A stretch of DNA of 53,420 bases from Anaeromassilibacillus sp. An250. Lineage in GTDB: Bacteria; Bacillota; Clostridia; Oscillospirales; Acutalibacteraceae. The notes under the pieces are model-generated. The model was not told the origin of the DNA, searched no databases, and was given only the letters and a program-made list of their open reading frames with translations. Position numbers and translations under genes: made by a program. Below, piece by piece: positions 34,141 to 43,702 of this stretch. Numbering within the stretch: position 1 is the stretch's first letter; each line of letters opens with the position of its first letter. The stretch is taken from positions 1 through 53,420 of the forward strand of contig NZ_NFJK01000022.1 in assembly GCF_002159845.1 (NCBI RefSeq), written 5' to 3'.

Positions 34141-36705
34141 ATGAAACGAGGGATCGGATTTTTATTGAGCCTGGCGATGCTTTTGGCGGCTTTGGGCCCG
34201 ATCGGGGCGGGGGCGGCGGTTGCCAAGGCCGCGGAGGGCGATTTGCCCGAATCTTATTATGTACAGCCCCCCGTGGGGACGTGTGCATCTTGCGGTGCGC
34301 CCCTGTTTGCGCGGGAGGGCAATTGGGCGGAAGACCAGCGGTGTTACGACTGCTGGGCGAATGACCGGAACAAATGGAGTATCGTCCTTTGGACGCCGCC
34401 CCGCCCGCATTGTGCGCACTGTGGAAATTCCACCCTGGGGAACACCTCCGGCTTGTGCGACGGATGCGTCATGGCGGGCTGTGGGGAACACACCCAGACC
34501 GTTGCGGTTGTGGATAAAGCGACGGGAAAGCCGGTGGAGGGCGCGATGGTGACAGGCGGGGCCTTGGGCCCTGCGCAGACGGACGCCTCCGGGAAGGCCT
34601 CGAAGAGCGAACCGCACATGCACCTGGACGGGACCGCGGATGTGTTGGTTTCCTGCGACGGCTATCAGAGTCAAAAGCTTTCCGTGGCCGTCCGGGAGCT
34701 GGCCGAGACATTGACCGTGGAATTGGAAACCCTGCCGGAGACGTTTACCATTCCGCTGGATCTTTCCTCGTTTGTGGGGGAGGCCTACGGGCCGGTCCTG
34801 TTGAATGCGGAATGGCAGCTGGAGCCGCTCCCCTTCCCGATCAAAGTGGATCACCTGCTGTCCAATGAGGTGACGCTCACGCGGGATCCGGAGACCGGCG
34901 AGTACAAAGGGTCGTTCCAGCTCAACGGCTTGGCAGAGCTGCTGTTCCAGGGGAAGGCCGCCGTCGAAGGCGAAGTAACCGCCCAGTGGGACGAGGAACA
35001 GGCCCGGTTAGAGCTGGTCAACTCGGATGTAACGGCTTCGGTCACGCTCTCGCAGGATCTGAGCTATCTATTCCTGGGGGTTGACGGGGAGCTGACGCCG
35101 CAAATTCGCCTGACCGGGGCGTATCAGGAGGACGGTTCCCTGCATTTGGTGCCGGCGGTCTCCTGCTCCGGCTCGGCGTACGCCTACCTGGGGAAAAAAT
35201 TGGAGCAGGAAGTCCTCGCGGGAAAAGTCAAATTGAAGCTCGGCGCGGAATTGACCGGCGGCGTAAATTTCACCATGCAAGCGGACCTGGCCAACGGCGA
35301 AAACGTCCTACAGGACTTTGTGCAGTTGGGCGGGAATCTGCGCGCGGTGGCCAAGCTGTTGGGGTTTGAACGCACCTGGGAGGGATATTATTGGCAGTAT
35401 TACCCCGTGGTCTCCGAAGAGGATGGCCCGGCGTATGAACCGCCGCAGCCGGTAGACCGTTTCCCCGGCCGGAGCGAGACCGGCACCGCTGGTGAGGACA
35501 GCCAGCAGTTCCGGCCGGACGCAGCACCCGCCTTCCCAACGGAAGAAGGCGACCCGGTGGTGGAAAACGCTGGGGATCATGCGGACCCGGTGCTTGTGCC
35601 GTTGGGCAACGGCTCGGTTTCTTCCGGGACTTCTGGCAAGTACAATGGGGCGGCTGCGTTGTTTTGGGTGGAGGATGCAACGGAGCGCACGGAGATCAAC
35701 CGGTACCGGTTGGTCTACTCCCTGTACGACGGCCTCCACTGGGGCGATCCCACGCCGGTTTACGACGACGGGACGGCGGATTTTGCCCCGCGCGCCGTAA
35801 CGGTCAACGGGGAAGTGTACCTGCTTTGGCAGAGCGCCAACCAGGAATTTCCCGGGATGGTCAACTCTTCCGAATATGCGCGTTCCATGGACCTTTATGC
35901 GGCGGTGCTGCGGGACGGCCAAATGCAGGATGTGACGAACCTCACCGAGGAAACCGGCGGGTACTGCGGGATGCACAATCTGGAAGTGGTGGACGGGAAC
36001 GTTACTGCGGGCTGGTTGGCAAACGACTCCGGCGACCTCCTGTTTGCCGAAGGGCAAAACCATCGCTACGAAGCGGTTTATGAGCAGGGGGCCTGGAAGG
36101 TACAGAGGGAGGACGCGGTCGCGGAAGCGAGCGCTCCCGGGATGCAGGCGCTGGAGCTGATGGTCCCGCTGGGGCAGGCGGACGCAGCGGAAAGCGTTGA
36201 AGCGGCGGGAACGAAGTTCTATTGCCGGGAGGACGGCTCCATCGCCTGCGAACGGCAGGGGGAGGAGCTGATCCTGGCGCCGGACGCACAGACGTCTTCG
36301 TTTGAAACCGTGACCAATGGGGAACTGGTATTCCTGTATTGGCTGCATGCCGGGGAAGAGGGCGCGTTCCGACTGGACGGCGCGTTTTATCACCCTGGAA
36401 CGGGAAAATGCAGCGCCGCCCAGACGTACCTCGGCCATGGGAATGCGCTGCATGGAATAGATGCCTCGATGGACGGCGGCGGGAATGTGCTCATGGCCTA
36501 CCAGTCGTCCGATTGGAGCGGCACGCAGCGGCGCTCCTATGCGTCCAGCGACCTGATGACCGCGGTCATTGCGCCGCCGCAGGACATGGCGGACGGCGGC
36601 GTTCCGTGGGTTTTGCCGGCTGTGTCCGGCAGCGTCCTGGTCCTTGCGGTTGTGGGCGCAGTTATATTCCTGATGCTCCGCAACCACCGGCAGCGGAAGG
36701 GATAA
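34141..36705 (+). CDS. Large surface protein with extracellular Cys-pair modules and C-terminal anchor
   Basis: An 854-residue protein, ATG 34141, with GGAGGAGG upstream. A signal peptide (residues 1-31) is followed by four Cys pairs that look like two small zinc ribbons outside the membrane: Cys48/51, 68/71, 91/94 and 106/109. Next is a carboxypeptidase-regulatory-like beta domain (VAVVDKATGKPVEGAMV to FTIPLDL), then beta-rich regions with no family I recognise and a beta-propeller-like section (LYDGLHWGDPTPVYDDG, VYLLWQSAN, VFLYWLHAG). A membrane helix near 828-848 and a basic tail RNHRQRKG anchor it. Function unknown. Confidence 0.7.
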   Translation: MKRGIGFLLSLAMLLAALGPIGAGAAVAKAAEGDLPESYYVQPPVGTCASCGAPLFAREGNWAEDQRCYDCWANDRNKWSIVLWTPPRPHCAHCGNSTLGNTSGLCDGCVMAGCGEHTQTVAVVDKATGKPVEGAMVTGGALGPAQTDASGKASKSEPHMHLDGTADVLVSCDGYQSQKLSVAVRELAETLTVELETLPETFTIPLDLSSFVGEAYGPVLLNAEWQLEPLPFPIKVDHLLSNEVTLTRDPETGEYKGSFQLNGLAELLFQGKAAVEGEVTAQWDEEQARLELVNSDVTASVTLSQDLSYLFLGVDGELTPQIRLTGAYQEDGSLHLVPAVSCSGSAYAYLGKKLEQEVLAGKVKLKLGAELTGGVNFTMQADLANGENVLQDFVQLGGNLRAVAKLLGFERTWEGYYWQYYPVVSEEDGPAYEPPQPVDRFPGRSETGTAGEDSQQFRPDAAPAFPTEEGDPVVENAGDHADPVLVPLGNGSVSSGTSGKYNGAAALFWVEDATERTEINRYRLVYSLYDGLHWGDPTPVYDDGTADFAPRAVTVNGEVYLLWQSANQEFPGMVNSSEYARSMDLYAAVLRDGQMQDVTNLTEETGGYCGMHNLEVVDGNVTAGWLANDSGDLLFAEGQNHRYEAVYEQGAWKVQREDAVAEASAPGMQALELMVPLGQADAAESVEAAGTKFYCREDGSIACERQGEELILAPDAQTSSFETVTNGELVFLYWLHAGEEGAFRLDGAFYHPGTGKCSAAQTYLGHGNALHGIDASMDGGGNVLMAYQSSDWSGTQRRSYASSDLMTAVIAPPQDMADGGVPWVLPAVSGSVLVLAVVGAVIFLMLRNHRQRKG

Positions 36706-36762
36706 AGAGGGCTTTGCGAACGGAAAGAGCGAATCGTGAAGGCTGTTTGACAGGCAGAAAAA

Positions 36763-36802
36763 AACGGATATGCGCGGAAGTGAAGCGCATATCCGTTCCT
36801 TT
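36763..36802. terminator. Bidirectional terminator between convergent genes
   Basis: AACGGATATGCGC (36763-36775) pairs perfectly with GCGCATATCCGTT (36785-36797), flanked by an A tract and a T run. Confidence 0.95.
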
Positions 36803-36863
36803 TTGTCTTTATGTTCTTACAGGAAGTTGCATCCTGCTTTGCAGGAAGGCGAACCGGCGTACA

Positions 36864-37322
36864 TCAATATTGGATCGCGCTGAGCAGCTCGTCCATCTTG
36901 TTCCGCTGGGCCAGCTTGCCAGTCCCATAGAGCACGGTATCCTCGATGCGGGCGATCACAAAATACAGTTCGCCGTTTTCCACCGTATATTTGCTGTAGG
37001 CGGCAGAATCGACGTTTGTAGTTCTTTCTGCGGTTTTCGGCTCCCCGATGTACTCTTTGAGGCCGTTGTACGTGGTTGTCGCCGTCTCCTGGTCTTTACA
37101 GACGGCGAAGTCGATCTGCATATCGATGGTCTGGTCGTACGCGGTGCGGGCGGAGACATAGGTTTCCGGATCGACGCTGGGCGTTTCGACCGTAAAGCCG
37201 ACCGCAGAAGCCTGCGTTTCAAATTCTTCCGCCGTGACGGGCGTGCGCGCGGAACATCCAGTGCAGAACAGGGAGATCAGGACCACCAATGCAAGCAGGC
37301 GTGCATATATCGTTCGTTTCAA
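36864..37322 (-). CDS. Small lipoprotein of unknown function
   Basis: A 152-residue minus-strand protein. TTG 37322 is the start, with GGAGGT six bases upstream; a short signal peptide MKRTIYARLLALVVLISLF leads to a lipobox-like CTGC (Cys21). The mature part is small and hydrophilic with repeated T-rich strands (AYDQTIDMQIDFAV, TTTYNGLKEYIGEPKTAE, YFVIARIEDTVLYGTG). I do not place it in a family with confidence; DUF4358-type lipoproteins are the closest in layout. It would sit on the outer face of the membrane. Confidence 0.65.
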   Translation of the reverse strand: MKRTIYARLLALVVLISLFCTGCSARTPVTAEEFETQASAVGFTVETPSVDPETYVSARTAYDQTIDMQIDFAVCKDQETATTTYNGLKEYIGEPKTAERTTNVDSAAYSKYTVENGELYFVIARIEDTVLYGTGKLAQRNKMDELLSAIQY

Positions 37323-37501
37323 TGGTATACCTCCTATCAATGAAATTTTCTTTTGTACAGAGATTCCAGTGGGCCATATGCGGCAAGCCACGGGAAAAAG
37401 AAAAGTCTTCCCTTTATTATACGACTTTTTTCGGATTTGTATAGAGGCAAATGCCTAAAATATATAAAATCCTATGCCTTTATAAGGGGGATTATCGGCA
37501 T

Positions 37502-37654
37502 ATGTATCAACCGGCGCCCGACCCGGAGCGTTCAGTCCCCGTGGAAATGAGCAAGATGGGCGGCCAATCAAAATGCGGCAGCAAGCGCTATGCCCGGATG
37601 GATTCCCAAATGGATTCCCGTGCCCGAAAATTTGCCCAGGCAAAGCCTGCATAG
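37502..37654 (+). CDS. Possible 50-residue basic small protein
   Basis: A frame from ATG 37502, with AAGGGGG 11 bases upstream, gives 50 residues including SKMGGQSKCGSKRYARMDSQ and ending KFAQAKPA. It lies in the 420-bp gap before spoVT. The remainder of that gap (37323-37501, 37655-37745) holds AT-rich promoter-like sequence. No homologue is known to me. Confidence 0.3.
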   Translation: MYQPAPDPERSVPVEMSKMGGQSKCGSKRYARMDSQMDSRARKFAQAKPA

Positions 37655-37677
37655 TCAGGACTTTCCTGCGGATAATA
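37649..37677 (+). promoter_or_regulatory. Possible forespore-type promoter of spoVT
   Basis: GCATA (37649-37653), a 17-bp spacer and GATAATA (37671-37677) resemble a sigma-G/F promoter only loosely. spoVT is sigma-G dependent in Bacillus subtilis, which makes it worth noting. Confidence 0.3.
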
Positions 37678-37745
37678 TGGACATGACACCGTTTTCGAAG
37701 ATTCAACAGAAAGGTCAAATATAGATCATCAGGAGGGAATCAATT

Positions 37746-38282
37746 TTGAAGGCAACAGGAATCGTAAGAAGAATTGACGACCTTGGACGCGTCGTCATCC
37801 CGAAAGAAATCCGCCGCACGCTGCGCATCCGCGAAGGCGATGCGCTTGAAATCTTTACAGACGCGCAGGGCGGCGTTATCTTTAAAAAATATTCCCCGGT
37901 CGGGGAGATGTCCACGTTTGCCGGGCAGTATGCAGAGGTCCTGAACAAGGTGACCAACCGGCCGGTGGTCATGTGCGACCGCGACCACGTGATCGCCGTG
38001 GCAGGCGTCTCCAAGAAGGAATACCTGGAGCGCCGCGTCTCGCCGGAATTGGAGGAGTATATGCAGAACCGGATGTCCTATTCGAACGGCGACGCCAGCG
38101 AGATCCGCCCCGTGGAGGGGATTGACCGCACCGCCTGCATCCTCTACCCGATCATCGCGTCCAGCGACGTCAACGGCGCCGTGGTGCTGCTCTCCAGCGA
38201 GACGCAGGAGCCCGCGGGCGAGACGGATGAAAAATTGGTGCAGGCAGCGGCGTTCTTCCTCGCAAAGCAGATGGAGGAATAA
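37746..38282 (+). CDS. spoVT: Stage V sporulation protein T
   Basis: A 178-residue regulator. It starts at TTG 37746 behind AGGAGGG. The N-terminal AbrB-type swapped-hairpin domain (GIVRRIDDLGRVVIPKEIRRTLRI, GDALEIFTD) is followed by a GAF-like domain (FAGQYAEVLNKVTNRPVVMCDRDHVIAVAG). SpoVT is a forespore regulator of late sporulation genes, so the organism should form spores or descend from spore formers. The length matches the B. subtilis protein (178 residues). Confidence 0.95.
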   Translation: MKATGIVRRIDDLGRVVIPKEIRRTLRIREGDALEIFTDAQGGVIFKKYSPVGEMSTFAGQYAEVLNKVTNRPVVMCDRDHVIAVAGVSKKEYLERRVSPELEEYMQNRMSYSNGDASEIRPVEGIDRTACILYPIIASSDVNGAVVLLSSETQEPAGETDEKLVQAAAFFLAKQMEE

Positions 38283-38560
38283 AACGCCCGCGGCGGAAGG
38301 AAATTTCGAAGGGGAGACGGTGAAGCAACCCTTCTTTTTGAAGGCGGATCTGCCGTTTGACCGGCGGCGATTGGCCGACAAGATGGCCGCTTTGCAGAAA
38401 ATGCGTGGAAAACAAGCGCAGGACCGCAGAAAAACCGCAGTTCTCCGCCGCGTACCCTTGCATTTTTCCAGCAGTTGTGCTACACTATACAAGGTAATAT
38501 TATGTGAGGATGAAAGAGTGGGGCAACCCACTCTTTTGTTTGCATTATGAGGTGAAACGA
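38283..38560 (+). promoter_or_regulatory. Promoter and rimP leader of the nusA-infB operon
   Basis: TTGCAT (38458-38463), 17-bp spacer, TACACT (38481-38486) make the operon promoter. In the transcript, AAAGAGTGGG (38514-38523) pairs with CCCACTCTTT (38527-38536) in the hairpin typical of the Firmicutes rimP leader motif, followed by the GAGGTGA site of rimP. A 76-codon frame (from GTG about 38321) crosses the first part but looks non-coding. Confidence 0.75.
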
Positions 38561-39058
38561 TTGGCAGCGAAAAAGAAAGGCGGCAATACGGTCGCCCTGG
38601 TGCGGCGGCTGGCAGAGCCGATTGCGCGGGACCTGGGCCTGATGCTCTGGGACGTGCGCTTTGTCAAAGAGGGCGCGGATTGGTTCCTGCGCATTTTTAT
38701 CGACAAGCCGGAGGGGATCGGCATCGAGGACTGCGAGGCGATGAGCCGCGCGATCAACGGCCCGCTCGACGAGCTGGACCCGGTGGAACAGTCCTATTGC
38801 CTGGAAGTCTGCTCTCCGGGAATGAACCGCGAGCTCACGCGCGACGAGCATTTCGCCGCGTACTTGGGCGCACCGGTACAGGTCAAGCTGATCCGCCCGG
38901 ACGAGGACGGGCAGCGCGTGATTGCCGGGATCTTGGAGGATTACCGCGACAGCACGATGATTTTGCGGATGGAGGAAGGAGACGAACGCTCCGTGGCCAG
39001 AAAGGACGCTTCCAGCGTGCGGCTGATGGACGACGACTTTGGAGGGATTGAGGAATGA
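38561..39058 (+). CDS. rimP: Ribosome maturation factor RimP
   Basis: A 165-residue protein acting in late assembly of the 30S subunit. TTG 38561 follows GAGGTGA; upstream in-frame starts fall in the leader hairpin. Family motifs include LARDLGLMLWDVRF-like strand, FLRIFIDKPEGIGIEDCEAMSRAI and YCLEVCSPGMNRELT, with a C-terminal SH3-like domain (GAPVQVKLIRP). It overlaps nusA by ATGA. First gene of the translation/RNA operon. Confidence 0.93.
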   Translation: MAAKKKGGNTVALVRRLAEPIARDLGLMLWDVRFVKEGADWFLRIFIDKPEGIGIEDCEAMSRAINGPLDELDPVEQSYCLEVCSPGMNRELTRDEHFAAYLGAPVQVKLIRPDEDGQRVIAGILEDYRDSTMILRMEEGDERSVARKDASSVRLMDDDFGGIEE

Positions 39059-40170
39059 GCGAAGTGTTTGAGGCGTTGAGCCTGCTCGAAAAGGAGCGCG
39101 GCATCCCGGTGGACTTTATGGTGGACCGCATCAAAAAGGCCATTGTGACCGCGTGCAAAAACAGCTACGGCAACGAGGACACCGTCATCAATATGGACCC
39201 CGAGACGGGCGTGTTCGAGGTGTATCTGCGCAAGACGGTGGTCGAGGATGTGGAAGAGCCGGGCAAGGAGATTTTGCTGGAAAAGGCGCGTGAGATCGAC
39301 CCGACGGCAACGGCCGGGGATACGGTCAGCGTGCACCTCAATACAAAGGAGTTTGGACGCATTGCCGCGCAGACCGCGCGCAACATCATCCGCCAGGGCA
39401 TCCGCGACGGCGAGCGCGGCCAGATGATGCAGGAGTTCCAGAGCAAGCACCAGGAATTGGTGACCGCCCTGGTGGAGCGCATCGACCCCCGCACGGGCGC
39501 GGCAACCCTGCGGATCGGCAAGGCCGAGGCGGTGCTGCCCAAGAGCGAGCAGGTCGGCGGCGAGGAGCTCAAGGAGGGCGACCATGTCAAGGTGTATGTG
39601 GTGGATGTCCGCGAGACGGAAAAGGGCCCCCGCGCCATGATCTCCCGCACCCACCCCGATTTGGTCAAGCGCCTGTTTGAGACGGAAGTGCCGGAGATCT
39701 ACGACGGCACCGTCGAGATCAAGGCGGTATCCCGCGAGGCGGGGTCCCGCACCAAGCTGGCCGTCGTCAGCCACAACGCGGACGTGGACGCGGTCGGCGC
39801 GTGCATCGGCGCGCGTGGCGCCCGCGTGTCCAGCATCGTCAACGAGCTGGGCGGCGAGAAGATCGACATTGTGGAATACAGCGACGACCCGGCGAAATTT
39901 ATCGCTTCCGCGCTCTCCCCGGCGACGGTCCTCTCCGTCGTGACCGCGGAGGACGGTTCGCATGCCTGCCGCGTCACCGTGCCGGACAGCCAGCTTTCCC
40001 TGGCGATCGGCAACAAGGGCCAGAACGCGCGCTTGGCGGCAAAGCTGACCGGCTGGAAGATCGACATCAAGCCGGAGAGCGGCTTCTACGGGGAAGAAGA
40101 GACTGCAGAGCCCAAGGCCGAGGAGGAGCCTGCCGCCGAGCAGGAACCGGCGGAGGCCGCGGAGGAATAA
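39055..40170 (+). CDS. nusA: Transcription termination/antitermination factor NusA
   Basis: A 371-residue NusA. Domains in order are an N-terminal RNA polymerase-binding domain (FEALSLLEKERGIPVDFMVDRI), S1 (ALVERIDPRTGAATLRIGKAEAVLP), KH1 (EVPEIYDGTVEIKAVSREAGSRTKLAV, IGARGARVSSIVNELGGEKIDIV) and KH2 (LSLAIGNKGQNARLAAKLTGWKIDI), then a short acidic tail. It binds RNA polymerase and modulates pausing and termination. Unlike usual, the gap to ylxR is 233 bp and contains several hairpins. Confidence 0.96.
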   Translation: MSEVFEALSLLEKERGIPVDFMVDRIKKAIVTACKNSYGNEDTVINMDPETGVFEVYLRKTVVEDVEEPGKEILLEKAREIDPTATAGDTVSVHLNTKEFGRIAAQTARNIIRQGIRDGERGQMMQEFQSKHQELVTALVERIDPRTGAATLRIGKAEAVLPKSEQVGGEELKEGDHVKVYVVDVRETEKGPRAMISRTHPDLVKRLFETEVPEIYDGTVEIKAVSREAGSRTKLAVVSHNADVDAVGACIGARGARVSSIVNELGGEKIDIVEYSDDPAKFIASALSPATVLSVVTAEDGSHACRVTVPDSQLSLAIGNKGQNARLAAKLTGWKIDIKPESGFYGEEETAEPKAEEEPAAEQEPAEAAEE

Positions 40171-40228
40171 GCGGCCAAACGGGAGGAAATTCCGGACGGG
40201 GGTTCACCCGGTTCGTATCATAGGAATA

Positions 40229-40306
40229 GGGTGCGGTTGCCGCACCCGCGGAAAACAGGGAAACGGCGCCGCGCGTCCAACGGACGGTTGCACCCAACGG
40301 GTGCAA
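40229..40306 (+). ncRNA. Three consecutive triloop hairpins between nusA and ylxR
   Basis: GGGTGCGG-TTG-CCGCACCC (40229-40247), CGTCC-AAC-GGACG (40274-40286) and TTGCACCC-AAC-GGGTGCAA (40288-40306) are perfect stems with three-base loops. There is no T run, so they are not ordinary terminators. They lie in the transcribed gap inside the operon. Confidence 0.4.
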
Positions 40307-40403
40307 AAGCGCAGGGGAAGGGTTCCCCAAGCCGCGGTTGTTTTCATATAGATTCATCAGCGTACGTTTAAGAAATCACAGTCGGGAAGGGCGGTGTGTG
40401 CAA

Positions 40404-40667
40404 ATGCATCAAAAGCGGGTCCCCCTGCGCATGTGCGCCGGATGTGGGGAGAGCAAGCCGAAAAAAGAATTGGTCCGGGTGGTCCGTTCACCGGAAGGGG
40501 AGATCTCCCTGGACCTGACGGGCAAAAAGCCCGGGCGCGGCGCTTATGTTTGCAAGAGTGCGGACTGCCTCCGGGCGGCGCGAAAAGCGAGGCGATTGGA
40601 ACGAGCCTTCTCCTGCCAGATTCCCGCAGAGGTCTATGACCGTATGGAGGAGGAGATCGGAAAATGA
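40404..40667 (+). CDS. ylxR: YlxR family RNA-binding protein (DUF448)
   Basis: An 87-residue basic protein with the YlxR signature: RMCAGCGESKPKKELVRVVR, DLTGKKPGRGAYVCKSADCL and RRLERAF. The fold binds RNA, and in some Firmicutes it binds the RNase P RNA. ATG 40404 (GTG 40398 possible) follows GGAAGGGCGG. It overlaps ylxQ by ATGA. It is usually immediately downstream of nusA. Confidence 0.92.
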   Translation: MHQKRVPLRMCAGCGESKPKKELVRVVRSPEGEISLDLTGKKPGRGAYVCKSADCLRAARKARRLERAFSCQIPAEVYDRMEEEIGK

Positions 40668-40999
40668 ATGAAAACAACAAGCGGCTTCTGTCCCTGTTGG
40701 GACTGGCGCGGCGGGCAAACCGGCTCTCACTGGGCAGCGATCCCGCCGAGGAAGCGCTGCGGAAGGGCCAGGCGCGCCTGGTGCTGCTGGCAGAGGACCT
40801 CTCTCAGCACACCGCGGGCGGCGTCCGGTTTGCGGCGGAGGAAGCCGGGGTGGACGTCCTGACAGCGGCGTGCACCATGGACGAAATCAGCATGGCTCTT
40901 GGAAAGCGAACCGGAGTTGTTGCAGTGAATGACGCAGGGTTCGCAAAAAAACTGCATGAGCTGTGCGAAGCCGGAACCGGCGAGCAAGTGGTGAAATGA
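40664..40999 (+). CDS. ylxQ: L7Ae-family ribosomal/RNA-binding protein YlxQ
   Basis: A 111-residue L7Ae/L30e-fold protein with the family motif LGLARRANRLSLGSDPAEEALRKGQARLVLLAEDLS. L7Ae proteins bind kink-turn RNAs. The start ATG 40664 overlaps ylxR; infB follows 15 bp later with its own GAGGAGG site. Confidence 0.9.
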   Translation: MNENNKRLLSLLGLARRANRLSLGSDPAEEALRKGQARLVLLAEDLSQHTAGGVRFAAEEAGVDVLTAACTMDEISMALGKRTGVVAVNDAGFAKKLHELCEAGTGEQVVK

Positions 41000-41014
41000 G
41001 GAGGAATTTCGTAT

Positions 41015-43633
41015 ATGATGATTAAATATCGCGTTCACGAGGTGGCAAAGGACCTGGGACTCCCGAACAAGGAGGTCATCGACACCTTACAGAAATACAC
41101 GGGCGAGACCAAAAAACATATGACCGCTCTGACGGAGAACGAGCTGGATGTCGTGTTTGAGGAATTCACGCAGAAGAACCGCGTGGAGAGCTTCGACGAA
41201 TATTTTGCAGACCAGAAGGAACCGGCGGTGACGGTCACAGTGGAGCAGGAACCCGCCGCCCCGCAGAAGCCCGCCGCGCCCGCGCGCCCGGCACAGCCGC
41301 AGCAGGGCGGAAACCAGCCGGCCCAGGCGAAGGCGCCGCAGCAGAACGGTGCGCAGGGGCAGCAGGGGAATGCGCCGCGCCGTCCGGCGGTAAAGCCGGG
41401 CAAGATTACGCCGGTGCGCCCTGCGCCGCAGCAGAACGGCAACCAGCCGGCCCAGACGAGGGCGCCGCAGCAGGGCGGTGCACAGGGCCAGCAGGGGAAT
41501 GCGCCGCGCCGTCCGGCGGTGAAGCCGGGCAAGATCACGCCGGTGCGTCCCGCGCCGCAGCAGAATGGCGGCCAGCAGCCGCATAAGAAGCCGGGCGCGC
41601 CCATCCCGCCGCCCCGCCCGATGCAGACCGGCGCGCCGAACACCACCAACGTCAAGCGCGGAGAGGGCCGCCTGGTCGATACCCGCGCCTCCCATGTGGA
41701 GCTGGATAAATACAACGAGAAGTACGACCGCCTGGCCTCCGAGAAGGTCCGGACGGAGAACATCGTGCAGAAGCAGAAGATCACGCAGCGCAGCAGCCAG
41801 TACCGCGGCAAGCCGCGCAACGCCCGCCGGGAGACCGAGGCGGAGCGCCTGCGCCGCATCGCGATGGAGCGCAAGGCGAAGCCGATCACTGTCACAATCC
41901 CGGAGGAGATCACGGTCAACGAGCTGGCGCTCCGCCTGAAGGCGACGGCCGCCGAAGTCATCAAGAAGCTGATGGCCAACGGCGTGTTCGCAACCGTGAA
42001 CGACACCATCGATTTCGACACCGCCTCCCTGATCGCCATGGAATTCCATGCGAAGGTGGAGAAGGAGGTCGTCGTCACGATCGAAGAGCGCATCATCGAC
42101 GACAGCGAGGACGACGAGGCGAACCTGGTGCCGCGCGCGCCGGTTGTGGTGGTCATGGGCCACGTCGACCACGGCAAGACCTCCCTGCTGGATGCGATCC
42201 GCCACGCGCATGTGACGGACACCGAGGCGGGCGGCATCACGCAGCACATCGGCGCCTACCGCGTCAAGATCGGCGACCGCGACATCACCTTCCTCGACAC
42301 CCCGGGCCATGAGGCGTTTACGACCATGCGCGCCCGCGGCGCACAGGTGACGGATATCGCCGTGCTGGTGGTGGCTGCGGACGACGGCATCATGCCGCAG
42401 ACGGTCGAAGCGATCCACCATGCAAAGGCAGCGAACGTCTCGATCATTGTGGCGATCAATAAAATGGATAAGCCGGGCGCAAACCCGGATCATGTGCTCC
42501 AGCAGCTCACGGAATATGAGCTGGTGCCAGAGGAGTGGGGCGGCGATACGCCCTGCATCCGCGTCTCCGCGAAGAAGAAGGAAGGCATCGACGACCTTCT
42601 GGAGATGATTACATTGGTGGCCGATTTGAAGGAACTCAAGGCCAACCCGGACCGCGCCGCCAAGGGCACGGTGGTGGAAGCGCGCCTGGACAAGGGCCGC
42701 GGCCCAATCGCCACCGTTTTGGTGCAGAACGGCACCCTGCATACGGGCGACATCATCGTCGCAGGCACGGCGGTCGGCCGTGTGCGCGCGATGACGGATG
42801 AAAACGGCAAGCGCATCCAGTCGGCCGGCCCGTCCGTCCCGGTGGAGATCACCGGCCTGGACGACGTGCCCGCGGGCGGCGACATCATGAACGCCGTTTC
42901 CGACGAGCGCCTGGCGCGCGAGCTGGTCGAACAGCGCCGCAACGAGCAGAAGGAAGCGATGTTCAACTCACAGACCAAGGTCACGCTGGATAACCTCTTC
43001 GACCAGATGCAGCAGGGCGAGATGAAGGAACTGCAGATCATCGTCAAGGCCGATGTGCAGGGCTCTGTGGAAGCGGTGCGCCAGTCCCTGGAGAAGCTCT
43101 CCAACGACGAGGTGCGCGTCAAGGTTATCCACGGCGGCGTGGGCGCGATCAACGAGTCCGACGTCATGCTCGCGAATGCATCGAACGCCATCATTGTCGG
43201 CTTCAATGTGCGTCCCGACCCGGTGGCGGAGGACAATGCAAAGCGCAGCGGCGTGGATATGCGCCTCTACCGCATCATTTACGATTGCATCGAGGAAATG
43301 GAATCCGCGATGAAGGGCATGCTGGCGCCGAAGTTCCGCGAGGTCCAGCTGGGCCGCGGCGAGTGCCGCCAGGTCTATAAGATCTCGAATGTCGGCACGG
43401 TCATCGGCGGCCATGTCACCAGCGGCAAGATCACCCGCACGGCGGACATCCGCGTGGTGCGCGACGGTATCGTGATCGCGGAGGACAAAGTTTCGTCCCT
43501 GAAGCGCTTCAAGGACGACGTGAAGGAAGTCGCCGACGGCTACGATTTCGGCATGACGCTGGAAAAATTCAACGACGTCAAAGAGGGCGACGTATTGGAA
43601 GCCTTCACGATGGAAGAATACAAAGAGGACTGA
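41015..43633 (+). CDS. infB: Translation initiation factor IF-2
   Basis: An 872-residue GTPase that brings initiator tRNA to the ribosome. ATG 41015 (or 41018) follows GAGGAGG. The N-terminus has the IF-2N motif [18 protein letters not shown], then a long Pro/Gln/Ala-rich linker containing two near-identical 43-residue repeats (41312-41569). A second IF-2N motif ([24 protein letters not shown]) precedes the G domain with [18 protein letters not shown] and SAKK. Domains II-IV follow to the C-terminus. Confidence 0.96.
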   Translation: MMIKYRVHEVAKDLGLPNKEVIDTLQKYTGETKKHMTALTENELDVVFEEFTQKNRVESFDEYFADQKEPAVTVTVEQEPAAPQKPAAPARPAQPQQGGNQPAQAKAPQQNGAQGQQGNAPRRPAVKPGKITPVRPAPQQNGNQPAQTRAPQQGGAQGQQGNAPRRPAVKPGKITPVRPAPQQNGGQQPHKKPGAPIPPPRPMQTGAPNTTNVKRGEGRLVDTRASHVELDKYNEKYDRLASEKVRTENIVQKQKITQRSSQYRGKPRNARRETEAERLRRIAMERKAKPITVTIPEEITVNELALRLKATAAEVIKKLMANGVFATVNDTIDFDTASLIAMEFHAKVEKEVVVTIEERIIDDSEDDEANLVPRAPVVVVMGHVDHGKTSLLDAIRHAHVTDTEAGGITQHIGAYRVKIGDRDITFLDTPGHEAFTTMRARGAQVTDIAVLVVAADDGIMPQTVEAIHHAKAANVSIIVAINKMDKPGANPDHVLQQLTEYELVPEEWGGDTPCIRVSAKKKEGIDDLLEMITLVADLKELKANPDRAAKGTVVEARLDKGRGPIATVLVQNGTLHTGDIIVAGTAVGRVRAMTDENGKRIQSAGPSVPVEITGLDDVPAGGDIMNAVSDERLARELVEQRRNEQKEAMFNSQTKVTLDNLFDQMQQGEMKELQIIVKADVQGSVEAVRQSLEKLSNDEVRVKVIHGGVGAINESDVMLANASNAIIVGFNVRPDPVAEDNAKRSGVDMRLYRIIYDCIEEMESAMKGMLAPKFREVQLGRGECRQVYKISNVGTVIGGHVTSGKITRTADIRVVRDGIVIAEDKVSSLKRFKDDVKEVADGYDFGMTLEKFNDVKEGDVLEAFTMEEYKED

Positions 43634-43702
43634 CCGGTTTTGCCGGTTGTCCGGGACGGCCCGGGGCGCGCTGGCGCGCTGCGGCCGCGGAGGTGAAACA
43701 AG

